Shown: positions 1 to 8,376 of the stretch, in pieces
Layout: every line of letters starts with the position of its first letter
How positions within the stretch are numbered: position 1 is the stretch's first letter
The notes under the pieces: generated by a model
The model's input: the letters and a program-made list of their open reading frames with translations, nothing else
Told to the model about the DNA's origin: nothing
Database searches by the model: none
Made by a program: the position numbers and the translations under genes
From: CAYJLB01 sp964370845
GTDB lineage: Bacteria; Bacillota; Clostridia; Oscillospirales; Ruminococcaceae
Length of the DNA stretch: 64,000 bases
Assembly (NCBI GenBank): GCA_964370845.1
Contig: CAYJLB010000007.1
Coordinates: forward strand, 1 to 64,000
Reading direction: 5' to 3'

Positions 1-1
1 T

Positions 2-1105
2 CCAAAGCTAGTAAGGCGACTTTCGGTAGTTCTCACAGTTCTAATCACCCTTACAGCCATAACTTTACTTATTGTAGTAACAGCACCCGAAATTTCCGAT
101 AGTGTACAAGCAATTCCCGACAGTATACAACCCGGAATAGAAAATATTCAAACTTTTTTAATTGATTTTTTTGAAAATTCTCCCGAAGCTACCGAATTTT
201 TAAATGAAGCAATTTCCGCCTTAAATGCAAACCTTACAAATATTGCAACCACAATCACAAGCACTGTTACCGACTATTTTCCTGAAGTTTCACAAAGCAT
301 TTTAGATGTATTTTCTTCTTTTGGAGATTTTATTTTAGGTTTCATTATTTCAATTTATATGTTAGTTAGCAAGGACACTCTTTTAGCACAAGCCAAAAAA
401 ATAATGTTTGCTTTATTTAGACCAAGAACTTGTCAAAAAACAATTCTAATTTACAGAAGTGCAAACAAAATGTTTAGTGGGTTTATTACTGGGAAAATTA
501 TTGACTCAATCATAATTGGAATTTTAGCATTTATTACTTTAAATATATTAAATATGCCTTATGCGACTTTAATAAGTCTAATTATCGGTGTTACAAATGT
601 TATTCCATTCTTTGGTCCATTTATTGGTGCAATTCCAAGTGGTTTGTTAATTTTAATTGCTTCACCTGGGCAAACTATTCCTTTTATAATTTTCGTTCTT
701 GCACTACAACAATTTGACGGAAATATTTTAGGACCAAGGATTTTAGGGGACTCAACAGGACTTCCAGCTTTCTGGGTTCTTTTTGCAATTTTAGTCGGTG
801 GAGGATTATTCGGCTTTGTGGGAATGTTACTTGGTGTGCCTACTTTCGCTGTTATTTACGCTTTAGTTAGAGCTTATGTTGAAACAAAACTTAAATATAA
901 GAAACTTCCTACTAAAACAGGGGAATATATGGGCGATGTTGTCCATCTCACTGTACCGAAACGATTTAAAGACAAACAAGTTGAAAAAGATGGGGTTTTG
1001 GAAGCTCTTGAAGAATATGACGAAGAAGACGAATATGATTTAGATACTACTTTTGAAGAAATTTTAGAAGACGCAGCGAATTTAAAAAAGAAAAAAGGGA
1101 AGTAG
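2..1105 (+). CDS. AI-2E family transporter (5' partial)
   Basis: The frame is open from base 2, so the gene begins before the window; an internal ATG at 359 is not the start. The translation has several hydrophobic segments, an extracytoplasmic-looking stretch (about residues 30-100), then the typical core with GVTNVIPFFGPFIGAIP and a region ending GNILGPRILG. These are hallmarks of the PF01594 (AI-2E transporter, former UPF0118) family, membrane permeases with few proven substrates. The C-terminus adds a cytoplasmic acidic tail followed by a KKKKGK end. The specific substrate cannot be inferred. Confidence 0.85.
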   Translation, partial: PKLVRRLSVVLTVLITLTAITLLIVVTAPEISDSVQAIPDSIQPGIENIQTFLIDFFENSPEATEFLNEAISALNANLTNIATTITSTVTDYFPEVSQSILDVFSSFGDFILGFIISIYMLVSKDTLLAQAKKIMFALFRPRTCQKTILIYRSANKMFSGFITGKIIDSIIIGILAFITLNILNMPYATLISLIIGVTNVIPFFGPFIGAIPSGLLILIASPGQTIPFIIFVLALQQFDGNILGPRILGDSTGLPAFWVLFAILVGGGLFGFVGMLLGVPTFAVIYALVRAYVETKLKYKKLPTKTGEYMGDVVHLTVPKRFKDKQVEKDGVLEALEEYDEEDEYDLDTTFEEILEDAANLKKKKGK

Positions 1106-1169
1106 ATACTTTATTTCAAAAGATATAGCCGTCCCAAACCAAGTTTTGAAAGGAAAATAAATATAATTT

Positions 1170-2285
1170 ATGATATTAATTGATGATATTAAATTTGAAT
1201 TTGAAGGGTATTCCCCTATGGTAAAAGAACTTTACGAAGTTCTTGAAATAAAAACTCTTGAGGAGAAAATAATTACTCTTGAAGAAAAATCAGCCTCACC
1301 AAATTTTTGGAATGATGCTGAGGAAGCAAATATAATTATAAAAGAAATGCAAGGCTATAAAAATAAAGTTGCTAGCTTTTCTTCTGTGAAAAATTCTTTT
1401 GACGATATTTCAACTTTAATTGAAATGGCTGTGGAAGAAGATGATGACAGCTTAATCCCTGAAATAAAATCCGAGTTTGAAAGCTTTAAAATTAATATTG
1501 AAGCATTAAAATTGACAACACTTTTAACGGGGGAATATGATAATTTAAATGCAATTATTTCCTTCCATTCGGGTGCAGGTGGAACAGAAGCGCAAGACTG
1601 GGCTGAAATGCTATTTAGAATGTACACACGCTGGGCGGAGAGAAAAGGTTACAAGGTGACTACCCTTGATTATCTCGACGGTGATGAGGCTGGTTTGAAA
1701 AGTGCGTCTATTTTAATTGAGGGCGAAAATGCTTATGGTTACTTAAAATCTGAATCAGGTGTTCATCGACTAGTTCGAATTTCACCTTTTGATTCCTCAG
1801 GAAGAAGACATACTTCTTTCGCTTCCCTTGAAGTAATGCCCGAAATTACTGATGATACTGAAATTGAAATAAGGGCGGAAGATTTGAAAGTTGACACTTA
1901 TCGTGCAAGCGGTGCTGGTGGGCAACACGTTAACAAAACGGACTCCGCAGTGCGAATGACTCACCTTCCTACTGGTGTAGTTGTAGCCTGTCAAACTCAA
2001 CGTAGCCAGCATCAAAACAGAGATTTCGCAATGAAAATGCTAAAGGCAAAGCTTGCTGAAATAAAAGAGAGAGAACATCTTGAAAAAATTGATGATATAA
2101 AAGGTGTGCAAAAAGAAATCGCTTGGGGCGCACAAATTCGTTCCTATGTTTTTATGCCTTATACACTTGTAAAAGACCATCGTTCTTCTTTTGAAAATGG
2201 AAATGTTAACGCAGTAATGGACGGAGATTTAGACGGATTTATCAATGCTTATTTAAAAGGACTTAGCCTTGGAACATTAAAATAA
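1170..2285 (+). CDS. prfB: Peptide chain release factor 2
   Basis: 371 residues. RF2 recognises UGA and UAA in the ribosomal A site and triggers peptide release. The stop-codon-reading tripeptide SPF is at residues 205-207 and the catalytic GGQ at 250-252, inside GAGGQHVNKT. The N-terminus matches RF2 from its first residues, and an in-frame TAA at 1164 prevents an earlier start. The GAAAGGA at 1148-1154 lies rather far (15 nt) from the ATG. Unlike many prfB genes, this one reads through without an in-frame UGA near codon 25, so there is no programmed +1 frameshift. Confidence 0.96.
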   Translation: MILIDDIKFEFEGYSPMVKELYEVLEIKTLEEKIITLEEKSASPNFWNDAEEANIIIKEMQGYKNKVASFSSVKNSFDDISTLIEMAVEEDDDSLIPEIKSEFESFKINIEALKLTTLLTGEYDNLNAIISFHSGAGGTEAQDWAEMLFRMYTRWAERKGYKVTTLDYLDGDEAGLKSASILIEGENAYGYLKSESGVHRLVRISPFDSSGRRHTSFASLEVMPEITDDTEIEIRAEDLKVDTYRASGAGGQHVNKTDSAVRMTHLPTGVVVACQTQRSQHQNRDFAMKMLKAKLAEIKEREHLEKIDDIKGVQKEIAWGAQIRSYVFMPYTLVKDHRSSFENGNVNAVMDGDLDGFINAYLKGLSLGTLK

Positions 2286-2338
2286 GTTTTATATTGTTAA
2301 CTTTTTCTAAAAAAATACAAAAAAATTCAAAAAGCCTC

Positions 2339-2367
2339 TTGACAAAAGGTAATAAAAAGTATATAAT
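2339..2367 (+). promoter_or_regulatory. Sigma-A promoter for ylxM-ffh
   Basis: TTGACA at 2339-2344 and TATAAT at 2362-2367 with a 17-bp spacer, a perfect match to the housekeeping consensus. It lies 55 bp before the GTG of ylxM. Confidence 0.85.
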
Positions 2368-2410
2368 CAGTTATTGTAAAGTTCATAAGCTTTACAATAA
2401 CTGATTTTTT
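2368..2410 (+). terminator. 14-bp perfect hairpin with T-run overlapping the ylxM promoter
   Basis: A perfect 14-bp inverted repeat (2368-2381 with 2390-2403, 8-nt loop) is followed by ATTTTTT. It starts at the base after the -10 box. Transcripts arriving from prfB would carry the whole terminator. A transcript starting near 2374 would contain only the inner part of the stem. It may be the prfB terminator, an operator, or both. Confidence 0.6.
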
Positions 2411-2421
2411 GAGGTGGTTTA

Positions 2422-2790
2422 GTGGCAAAAAATTTGAATATATCTGTGCTTCTTGATTTTTACGCTCCTATGCTTACTGATAAACAAAGAGAAGTTGTTG
2501 AGTTTTATTATAACGAAGACCTTTCACTTTCTGAAATTGCTGAACATTCTAATATTTCAAGGCAAGGTGTTCGCGATAGCATTAAAAGAGGGGAAGATTC
2601 TCTTAATGATCTCGAAAGTAAACTTCATTTTGCTGAGAGGATTGTGAAATTGTCCGAGCAGCTTGATGAAATTAGAAAGCTTGCGGAATTGATAAATGAA
2701 AAAAGTTCTCAAAACAAATCTTCAAACTCAATTACTGAAAATTCTAAGCATATTTTAGATATTATTAATGTTTGTGACGTTTTATTATAA
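2422..2790 (+). CDS. ylxM: YlxM/p13 family DNA-binding protein
   Basis: 122 residues from a GTG start with GAGGTGG (2411-2417) just upstream. The protein resembles sigma-70 region 4: a DKQREVVEFYYNEDLSLSEIAEHSNISRQGVRDSIKR segment spans about residues 19-55 (written here in outline), followed by a coiled helix. YlxM/p13 is known as a small helix-turn-helix protein encoded directly upstream of ffh and associated with SRP. The 27-bp gap to ffh supports one transcription unit. The family is clear; its mechanism is poorly understood. Confidence 0.9.
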   Translation: MAKNLNISVLLDFYAPMLTDKQREVVEFYYNEDLSLSEIAEHSNISRQGVRDSIKRGEDSLNDLESKLHFAERIVKLSEQLDEIRKLAELINEKSSQNKSSNSITENSKHILDIINVCDVLL

Positions 2791-2817
2791 AAATTTAATT
2801 GAAAGAGGGGAAAGTTA

Positions 2818-4188
2818 ATGGCTTTTGAAGGATTGTCGGAAAAACTCGGTTCTGTCTTTAAAAAATTAAAAGCTAGAGGTCGCCTTAACGAAAGCGATGT
2901 TAAAGAGGCAATGCGTGAAGTTAAACTTGCCCTACTTGAAGCTGATGTTAGCTATAAAGTTGTAAAAGATTTTATTGCTAAGGTAACTGAACGTTCTGTT
3001 GGTATTGACGTGCTTGAAAGTTTAACGCCCGGACAACAGGTTATTAAAATTGTTAATGAGGAATTAGTTGCACTTATGGGTGAGGCTAATTCAAAAATAA
3101 ATTTCCCATCAAAACCGCCTTGTGTAATAATGATGTGCGGTTTGCAAGGTTCGGGTAAGACTACTCATAGTGCGAAACTTGCTAAATATTTCAAAGCGCA
3201 AGGTAAACGTCCTTTGCTTATCGCTTGTGACATTTATCGTCCTGCCGCTATTAACCAACTTCAAATAGTAGGTGAAACTGCTGGAGTTCACGTTTTTGAA
3301 ATGGGGCAACAAGACCCTGTGAAAATTGCAAAAGAGGGTATTAAACACGCAAAAGACCACGGAAATGACCTTGTTATTATCGATACTGCTGGACGACTTC
3401 ATATTGATGAGGAATTAATGGGCGAACTTAAAAATGTTAAGTCGGCTGTTGAACCTAATGAAATTATCCTTGTTGTTGACGCAATGACTGGGCAAGATGC
3501 TGTTAATGTTGCAAAATCTTTTGATGAAGCTTTGGAAATTGATAGTGTTTTACTTACAAAACTTGACTCAGACACTCGTGGTGGTGCGGCTTTGTCCGTT
3601 CTTGCGGTTACTGGTAAACCTATTAAATTTGTTGGGCTTGGTGAAAAATTAGACGAATTTGAAATGTTCCACCCTGAAAGAATGGCATCTCGTATCCTTG
3701 GAATGGGTGACGTTTTAACTTTAATCGAAAAAGCTCAAACTGCTGTTGATGAAAAAGAAGCTGAGAAATTAGCTGAAAAGTTAAAGAAAAACAGTTTTGA
3801 CCTTGAAGATTTACTTGCTCAAATGAAACAAATTCAAAAACTTGGTTCATTAAAAAGCATTATTGGAATGATTCCTGGCGCAAATAAAATTAGTGATGAT
3901 GACATTGAAAAAGGTCAAAGTCAACTTAAATATACCGAAGCTATCATATTTTCTATGACAAAGGCGGAGAGGGAAAAACCTTCTATTATAAGTCCGCAAA
4001 GAAAGAGAAGAATTGCCGCTGGTAGTGGAACTAAGGTTGAAGATGTAAATCGCTTGTTAAAACAATTTGAACAAATGCAAGCAATGATGAAACAATTCAA
4101 TCAAAAAGGCAAAAAGAAAAGAAAAGGTTTACCTTTTGGCGGAATGCCAGGTGGAGGAATGCCAGGTGGCGGCTTCCCAGGTTTATAG
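2818..4188 (+). CDS. ffh: Signal recognition particle protein Ffh
   Basis: 456 residues, normal length. Ffh is the SRP54 GTPase that binds signal sequences and SRP RNA and delivers ribosomes to FtsY at the membrane. An N helical domain (1-90) is followed by the G domain, with P-loop GLQGSGKTT at 108-116, a DTAGR motif near 190 and TKLD near 248. The methionine-rich M domain runs from about 300 and contains the RNA-binding GSGTKVEDVNRLLKQF region. It ends in a glycine/methionine repeat tail. GAAAGAGGGG precedes the ATG. Confidence 0.98.
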   Translation: MAFEGLSEKLGSVFKKLKARGRLNESDVKEAMREVKLALLEADVSYKVVKDFIAKVTERSVGIDVLESLTPGQQVIKIVNEELVALMGEANSKINFPSKPPCVIMMCGLQGSGKTTHSAKLAKYFKAQGKRPLLIACDIYRPAAINQLQIVGETAGVHVFEMGQQDPVKIAKEGIKHAKDHGNDLVIIDTAGRLHIDEELMGELKNVKSAVEPNEIILVVDAMTGQDAVNVAKSFDEALEIDSVLLTKLDSDTRGGAALSVLAVTGKPIKFVGLGEKLDEFEMFHPERMASRILGMGDVLTLIEKAQTAVDEKEAEKLAEKLKKNSFDLEDLLAQMKQIQKLGSLKSIIGMIPGANKISDDDIEKGQSQLKYTEAIIFSMTKAEREKPSIISPQRKRRIAAGSGTKVEDVNRLLKQFEQMQAMMKQFNQKGKKKRKGLPFGGMPGGGMPGGGFPGL

Positions 4189-4197
4189 GCTTTTATC

Positions 4198-4226
4198 TTG
4201 AAACAATTTTTGTTTTAGGTTAAAAT
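4198..4226 (+). promoter_or_regulatory. Candidate sigma-A promoter for rpsP
   Basis: TTGAAA at 4198-4203 and TAAAAT at 4221-4226, spacer 17 bp, 40 bp before rpsP. It would give the ribosomal-protein genes their own start within the SRP cluster. Confidence 0.6.
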
Positions 4227-4265
4227 ACAATTAGTTAATAACATTGAGAAAGGAATGAAATTAAT

Positions 4266-4508
4266 ATGGCAGTTAAAATCAGACTAAGAAGAATGGGTGC
4301 TAAAAAAGCTCCTTTTTATCGTATAGTTGTTGCAGATTCAAGATTCCCAAGAGATGGAAGATTTATCGAAGAAATCGGTTACTATGACCCAACTAAAGAA
4401 CCATCAGTAGTAAAAGTTGATGCTGATAAAGCTAAATCTTGGATTGCAAACGGTGCTCAACCAACTGACACTGTAAAAGCTCTATTTAAGAAAAACAACG
4501 TACTATAA
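4266..4508 (+). CDS. rpsP: 30S ribosomal protein S16
   Basis: 80 residues. S16 is a small-subunit assembly protein. The N-terminus MAVKIRLRRMGAKKAPFYRI and the following DSRFPRDGR are signature S16 sequence. GAAAGGA sits before the ATG. It is followed after 25 bp by khpA, the usual order in Firmicutes. Confidence 0.98.
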   Translation: MAVKIRLRRMGAKKAPFYRIVVADSRFPRDGRFIEEIGYYDPTKEPSVVKVDADKAKSWIANGAQPTDTVKALFKKNNVL

Positions 4509-4533
4509 TTTATTGGATTGGAGGTAAATTCTT

Positions 4534-4767
4534 ATGAAAGACTTACTGAAAACCATTGTGATTGAACTTGTTGAAGAAAAAGACAAGGTTGACATCACTG
4601 TCGATGAAGCTAATGATGAAGGTGTAATTGTGTACCATGTGCACGTTGCTCCTGATGATATGGGTAGAGTAATCGGAAAGCAAGGTCGTATTGCAAAAGC
4701 TATTAGGACTGTAATGCGTGCTGGAGCTTCTCGTCTTAACCAAAAAATAATGGTTGAAATTGACTAA
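4534..4767 (+). CDS. khpA: KH-domain RNA-binding protein KhpA (YlqC)
   Basis: 77 residues, a stand-alone type KH domain. The GxxG nucleic-acid-binding loop is visible in GRVIGKQGR (about residues 48-56). KhpA acts with KhpB as an RNA chaperone affecting cell division and envelope synthesis in streptococci and other Firmicutes. It sits between rpsP and rimM, the conserved location for this family. SD sequence GGAGG at about 4519. Confidence 0.93.
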   Translation: MKDLLKTIVIELVEEKDKVDITVDEANDEGVIVYHVHVAPDDMGRVIGKQGRIAKAIRTVMRAGASRLNQKIMVEID

Positions 4768-4799
4768 AAATATTGAGTGAGATTAACTTTTTTCCTTTT

Positions 4800-4837
4800 G
4801 GATACTTTAGTAGACTTTGGATACTTTAGTAGACTTT
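4800..4837 (+). repeat. Tandem 19-bp direct repeat upstream of rimM
   Basis: Two exact, abutting copies of a 19-bp unit beginning GGATACTTTAG (4800-4818, 4819-4837). A third partial copy (GGGATA) follows. It lies in the 131-bp khpA-rimM spacer. Confidence 0.85.
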
Positions 4838-4898
4838 GGGATAAGGTTCTTCTCCTCATTTTTTGTTTATAAACAATTTCCTGAAAGGACTACTATAT

Positions 4899-5408
4899 AT
4901 GAAAAAATTTCTTGAAATAGGAAAAATTGTTTCTACACACGGAGTAAAAGGGGAAGTAAAGGTTCAACCTTGGTGCGATTATCCCGAATTTTTCCTTGAT
5001 GTAGACACTTTTTATGATAAAAATGGAAGCGAGGTTGATATTGCATCCCTTCGTGTCCATAAAAATATGATTGTAATGAAAATTAACGGAATAAATAATC
5101 CGCAAGAAGCTGTTTCTGTGCGAAATAAAGTTCTGTTTATAAATAGAGATGATTATGAACTTCCAGAAGGTAGCTATTTTGTGCAAGATTTAATCGGTTT
5201 AACTGTAAAAAATACTGCTACAGGGCAAGTTTATGGTGAGATTGTTGACGTTACCGAAACTGGTGCAAATGATATTTACCACGTTAAATCTAAAGAGGGT
5301 AAAATGTGCTATATTCCTGCAATTCCGCAAGTAGTTGACGAAACTAATGTGGAAGGTGGATTTATGAATATTACCCCGTTGAAAGGGTTAATTGACGATG
5401 AGGATTGA
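4899..5408 (+). CDS. rimM: Ribosome maturation factor RimM
   Basis: 169 residues. RimM assists maturation of the 30S head through S19 and 16S rRNA processing. An N-terminal RimM beta-barrel begins FLEIGKIVSTHGVKGEVKV, and a C-terminal PRC-barrel begins near YFVQDLIGL. The ATG at 4899 has GAAAGGA at 4883-4889; a longer frame back to 4863 has no ribosome binding site. The stop overlaps the trmD start by 11 bases, so the two are probably translationally coupled. Confidence 0.95.
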   Translation: MKKFLEIGKIVSTHGVKGEVKVQPWCDYPEFFLDVDTFYDKNGSEVDIASLRVHKNMIVMKINGINNPQEAVSVRNKVLFINRDDYELPEGSYFVQDLIGLTVKNTATGQVYGEIVDVTETGANDIYHVKSKEGKMCYIPAIPQVVDETNVEGGFMNITPLKGLIDDED

Positions 5409-6147
5409 TATTGCAACACTTTTTCCTGAAATGTGCGAAAACTATCTTTCTGAAAGTATAGTCGGCAGGGCGAGAAAAAAGAATATTTTCACTGTAAATT
5501 GTCATAATATCCGTGATTACACTGAGGATAAGCACCGCCGTGTTGATGATACTCCATACAGCGAGCGACAAGGTATGCTTATGCAAGCTCAACCTATTTA
5601 TAATTGTTTTACTGAAGTTACAAAGGATATACCTCGCCCACACACAATTTTTATGTCACCTAAAGGTAAGACTTTGACGCAGAAAAGAGCTATCGAACTT
5701 TCAAAAATGGATAATATTTTTATCCTTTGTGGGCATTACGAGGGTGTTGACCATCGTATAATTGAAGAAATTGTTGATGAGGAAATTTCTATTGGTGATT
5801 ATGTCTTAACAGGGGGAGAGTTGCCAGCTTTAGTCCTTGTTGACACAGTTGTACGAATGATTGAAGGTGTGCTTTCTAAACCAGATTGCTATCAAGATGA
5901 AAGTCATTACGCAGGATTGCTTGAATATCCTCAGTATACAAGACCAGAGATATGGCATGACAAAAAAGTTCCCGAAGTTTTACTTTCAGGGCATCATGCA
6001 AACATAAAAAAATGGCGAAAATCCAAGTCTTTAGAGGAAACTTTAGAGAAACGCCCCGACCTTTTAGAGAAAATCGATTTGACGGAAGAAGAAAAAATAC
6101 TTTTAAAAAATATTTTACAAAATAGTAATACATTTAACAATTGTTAA
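5398..6147 (+). CDS. trmD: tRNA (guanine-N1)-methyltransferase TrmD
   Basis: 249 residues. TrmD makes m1G37 in tRNA to prevent +1 frameshifting. The SPOUT trefoil-knot segments are present: LCGHYEGVDHRI and SIGDYVLTGGELP. The ATG at 5398 overlaps the end of rimM. The loop that usually reads PYGGGxGM is PYSERQGM here (residues about 56-63), a visible departure in a conserved segment. The length is normal. Confidence 0.95.
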   Translation: MRIDIATLFPEMCENYLSESIVGRARKKNIFTVNCHNIRDYTEDKHRRVDDTPYSERQGMLMQAQPIYNCFTEVTKDIPRPHTIFMSPKGKTLTQKRAIELSKMDNIFILCGHYEGVDHRIIEEIVDEEISIGDYVLTGGELPALVLVDTVVRMIEGVLSKPDCYQDESHYAGLLEYPQYTRPEIWHDKKVPEVLLSGHHANIKKWRKSKSLEETLEKRPDLLEKIDLTEEEKILLKNILQNSNTFNNC

Positions 6148-6284
6148 CAAAACATTAATTCTTCTTGCTAACATATTAGTGTATATGACACTCATATTTA
6201 TAGTAATAATATACAAAGGACTTATACTCTATAGCCTTATTGATAATCAAATAGCAGAAATTATGTATAACTTGCATTAAATTG

Positions 6285-6314
6285 TTGACTAAATATGGTT
6301 ATATAGTATATAAT
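6285..6314 (+). promoter_or_regulatory. Sigma-A promoter for HPr
   Basis: TTGACT at 6285-6290 and TATAAT at 6309-6314, spacer 18 bp, 48 bp before the HPr gene. Confidence 0.7.
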
Positions 6315-6361
6315 ATCAGTAACGAAGTATAACAGATGCCTTTGCAAGGGAGGGGAATTAG

Positions 6362-6634
6362 ATGTACGTTAAAGATGTAAAAGTTGAAAAACAAGTTGGT
6401 TTACACGCACGTCCTGCAACTTTTTTTATCCAAAAAGCAAATGAATTCAAATCTTCAATTTGGATTGAAAAAGAAGAAAGACGAGTTAATGCAAAAAGCC
6501 TTTTAGGAATTCTTTCACTAGGGATTGTTGGTGGAACTGCTATTAGAATTATTGCTGATGGAGCTGATGAGAAAACAGCGGTAGACGGGCTTGTTGAGCT
6601 TGTTGAAAGTGGATTTTCTGAAGGCGCAAGATAG
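6362..6634 (+). CDS. ptsH: Phosphocarrier protein HPr
   Basis: 90 residues. HPr relays phosphate from Enzyme I to sugar-specific EIIA and, when Ser46 is phosphorylated, acts as co-repressor with CcpA in Firmicutes. GLHARP places the catalytic histidine at position 15, and the regulatory serine is exactly residue 46 (NAKSLLGI). The histidine argues against the Crh paralogue. Enzyme I is not adjacent; the gene has its own promoter and terminator and is monocistronic. Confidence 0.93.
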   Translation: MYVKDVKVEKQVGLHARPATFFIQKANEFKSSIWIEKEERRVNAKSLLGILSLGIVGGTAIRIIADGADEKTAVDGLVELVESGFSEGAR

Positions 6635-6642
6635 TAAAAATT

Positions 6643-6675
6643 AGCCATTCGTTTAACGGGTGGCTTTTATTTTTT
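6643..6675 (+). terminator. Terminator after HPr
   Basis: 10-bp stem (6643-6652 with 6656-6665, including G-T pairs), 3-nt loop, then a T-rich tract. Confidence 0.8.
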
Positions 6676-6704
6676 ATATTTTTTGATAAATTTTAAAAAA
6701 GGTA

Positions 6705-6733
6705 TTGACAAAACCAATTCATTGTGATAAAAT
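6705..6733 (+). promoter_or_regulatory. Sigma-A promoter of the T-box leader
   Basis: TTGACA at 6705-6710 and TAAAAT at 6728-6733, spacer 17 bp, directly before the T-box leader. Confidence 0.75.
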
Positions 6734-6739
6734 AATGCT

Positions 6740-7022
6740 AAACCGAAGACAGGGAAGTAAAACCATTGACTGCATTCACAGAGAGCCGAGCATTTGCTGT
6801 AAGTTTGGCATTGTAAAAATGGATAAGTGGACCCTGGAGGGCGAAGTGAAATCAGTTTTCTGAGAGTATCCAAGACGTAATGCCTACGTTATAAGGCGAG
6901 AGATATGATTGTATCTTATAAAGTGGGTGTATTATATTTATACACCAATCAAGGTGGCACCGCAGGTGGATTTTTTCACACTTGTCCTTGGAATTATTCG
7001 TTCCAAAGACAGGTGTTTTTTA
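6740..7022 (+). promoter_or_regulatory. T-box riboswitch, tryptophan specificity
   Basis: The roughly 280-nt leader holds the classical T-box parts. An AGAGAG element is near 6779. The specifier context is AAGTGGACCCTGGAGG, with UGG (Trp) at 6828-6830. The T-box sequence AAGGTGGCACCGCAG is at 6951-6965. A terminator hairpin follows at 6979-7015 with a T-run to 7022. AAGG of the T-box can pair with CCTT inside the terminator's left arm, giving the antiterminator. Uncharged tRNA-Trp should therefore switch on the downstream trpB. Confidence 0.93.
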
Positions 7023-7079
7023 TTTGTCTTTGGGTTTAACAAAACCACACAAAACATCAAGAAAGGAATGGTAACTATT

Positions 7080-8291
7080 ATGAACTTTAACACTTACTTC
7101 AAAAACTACCCAACACAAGACGGTTATTTCGGCGAGTACGGAGGTGCTTTTCTTCCTCCAGAATTAGTGGAAGCTTTCAAGGAAATTGACCACGCATATA
7201 AAACAATTTGTTCTTCCTCAAAATTTATCAGCGAATTAAGACGAATTAGAAAAGAGTTCCAAGGTCGTCCGACTCCAGTTTATCATTGTGAACGCCTCTC
7301 AAATTTACTAGGAACAACTCAAATTTACCTAAAACGTGAAGACTTAAACCACACAGGAGCACATAAATTAAACCATTGTATGGGGGAAGGGCTTTTAGCT
7401 AAATTTATGGGTAAAAAAAGACTTATCGCTGAAACTGGTGCTGGACAACACGGCGTTGCTCTTGCTACTGCTGCTGCATTTTTTGGACTTGAATGCGAAA
7501 TTCATATGGGCACAGTTGACATAGAAAAACAAATGCCAAACGTTAATCGTATGAAAATTTTAGGTGCAACTGTAGTTCCAGTTACCCACGGATTACAAAC
7601 TTTAAAAGAAGCTGTTGACTCCGCTTTTGAGTCTTATATGAAGAATTATAAGGATTCTATTTACTGTATAGGTTCAACAGTTGGTCCTCACCCATTTCCA
7701 ATGATGGTTAGAGATTTCCAAAGATGTGTTGGAATTGAGGCACATGAGCAATTTTTCGAAATGACAGGAAATATGCCTGACATAGTAGCTGCTTGTGTTG
7801 GTGGAGGAAGCAACGCAATGGGACTATTTTCAGGATTTTTAGCAGAAGAAGTTGAAATTGTTGGCGTAGAACCTCACGGTAGAGGGACAGAACTAGGTGA
7901 CCACGCCGCTTCTCTAACTTATGGCGAAAAAGGCGTTATGCACGGTTTTGAATCAATTATGCTTAAAGATGAAAATAATGAACCAGCACCAGTTTACTCT
8001 ATCGCAAGCGGATTAGATTACCCTTCTGTAGGACCTGAACATGCATTTTTACGAGATACTGGCAGAGTGAAATATGATTCTGTATCTGATGATGAAGCTA
8101 TTGAAGCTTTCTTTATGCTTTCAAAATATGAGGGTATTATCCCAGCAATTGAAAGTTCCCACGCAGTAGCTTATGCAATTAAAAAAGCAAGAGAAAACAT
8201 TGGTGGTTCAATTTTAATTTCTTTAAGTGGACGTGGGGATAAAGACCTCGACTATGTAATTGAAAATTACGGATTTGGAAATATCGAATAA
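7080..8291 (+). CDS. trpB: Tryptophan synthase beta subunit, stand-alone
   Basis: 403 residues, normal TrpB length. TrpB condenses indole with L-serine to make tryptophan using PLP. GAHKLNH puts the PLP lysine at residue 96; the catalytic glutamate is in IAETGAGQHG (118), and the phosphate-binding glycine loop is GGGSNAMG. ATG 7080 has GAAAGGA 13-19 bases upstream. A longer frame reaches into the T-box leader and is not the gene. No trpA or other trp gene lies nearby, so it may use free indole. The T-box ties expression to tryptophan starvation. Confidence 0.93.
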   Translation: MNFNTYFKNYPTQDGYFGEYGGAFLPPELVEAFKEIDHAYKTICSSSKFISELRRIRKEFQGRPTPVYHCERLSNLLGTTQIYLKREDLNHTGAHKLNHCMGEGLLAKFMGKKRLIAETGAGQHGVALATAAAFFGLECEIHMGTVDIEKQMPNVNRMKILGATVVPVTHGLQTLKEAVDSAFESYMKNYKDSIYCIGSTVGPHPFPMMVRDFQRCVGIEAHEQFFEMTGNMPDIVAACVGGGSNAMGLFSGFLAEEVEIVGVEPHGRGTELGDHAASLTYGEKGVMHGFESIMLKDENNEPAPVYSIASGLDYPSVGPEHAFLRDTGRVKYDSVSDDEAIEAFFMLSKYEGIIPAIESSHAVAYAIKKARENIGGSILISLSGRGDKDLDYVIENYGFGNIE

Positions 8292-8339
8292 AATATTAAA
8301 CTTTAATGAATTAATTTAACGAATGGCAAAATTTCAAAT

Positions 8340-8376
8340 CAACGGTTGCAATCTTTTTTGCAACCGTTGTTTTTTA
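8340..8376 (+). terminator. Terminator after trpB
   Basis: 12-bp perfect stem (8340-8351 with 8358-8369), 6-nt loop, then a T-run. Confidence 0.9.

Noticed and set aside
4863..4898. Upstream extension of rimM
   Set aside because: Starts at TTG without a ribosome site, while ATG 4899 has GAAAGGA and matches family N-termini.
6909..7079. Longer N-terminus for trpB reaching into the leader
   Set aside because: It would translate the T-box and its terminator; TrpB homology begins at 7080 with a proper ribosome site.
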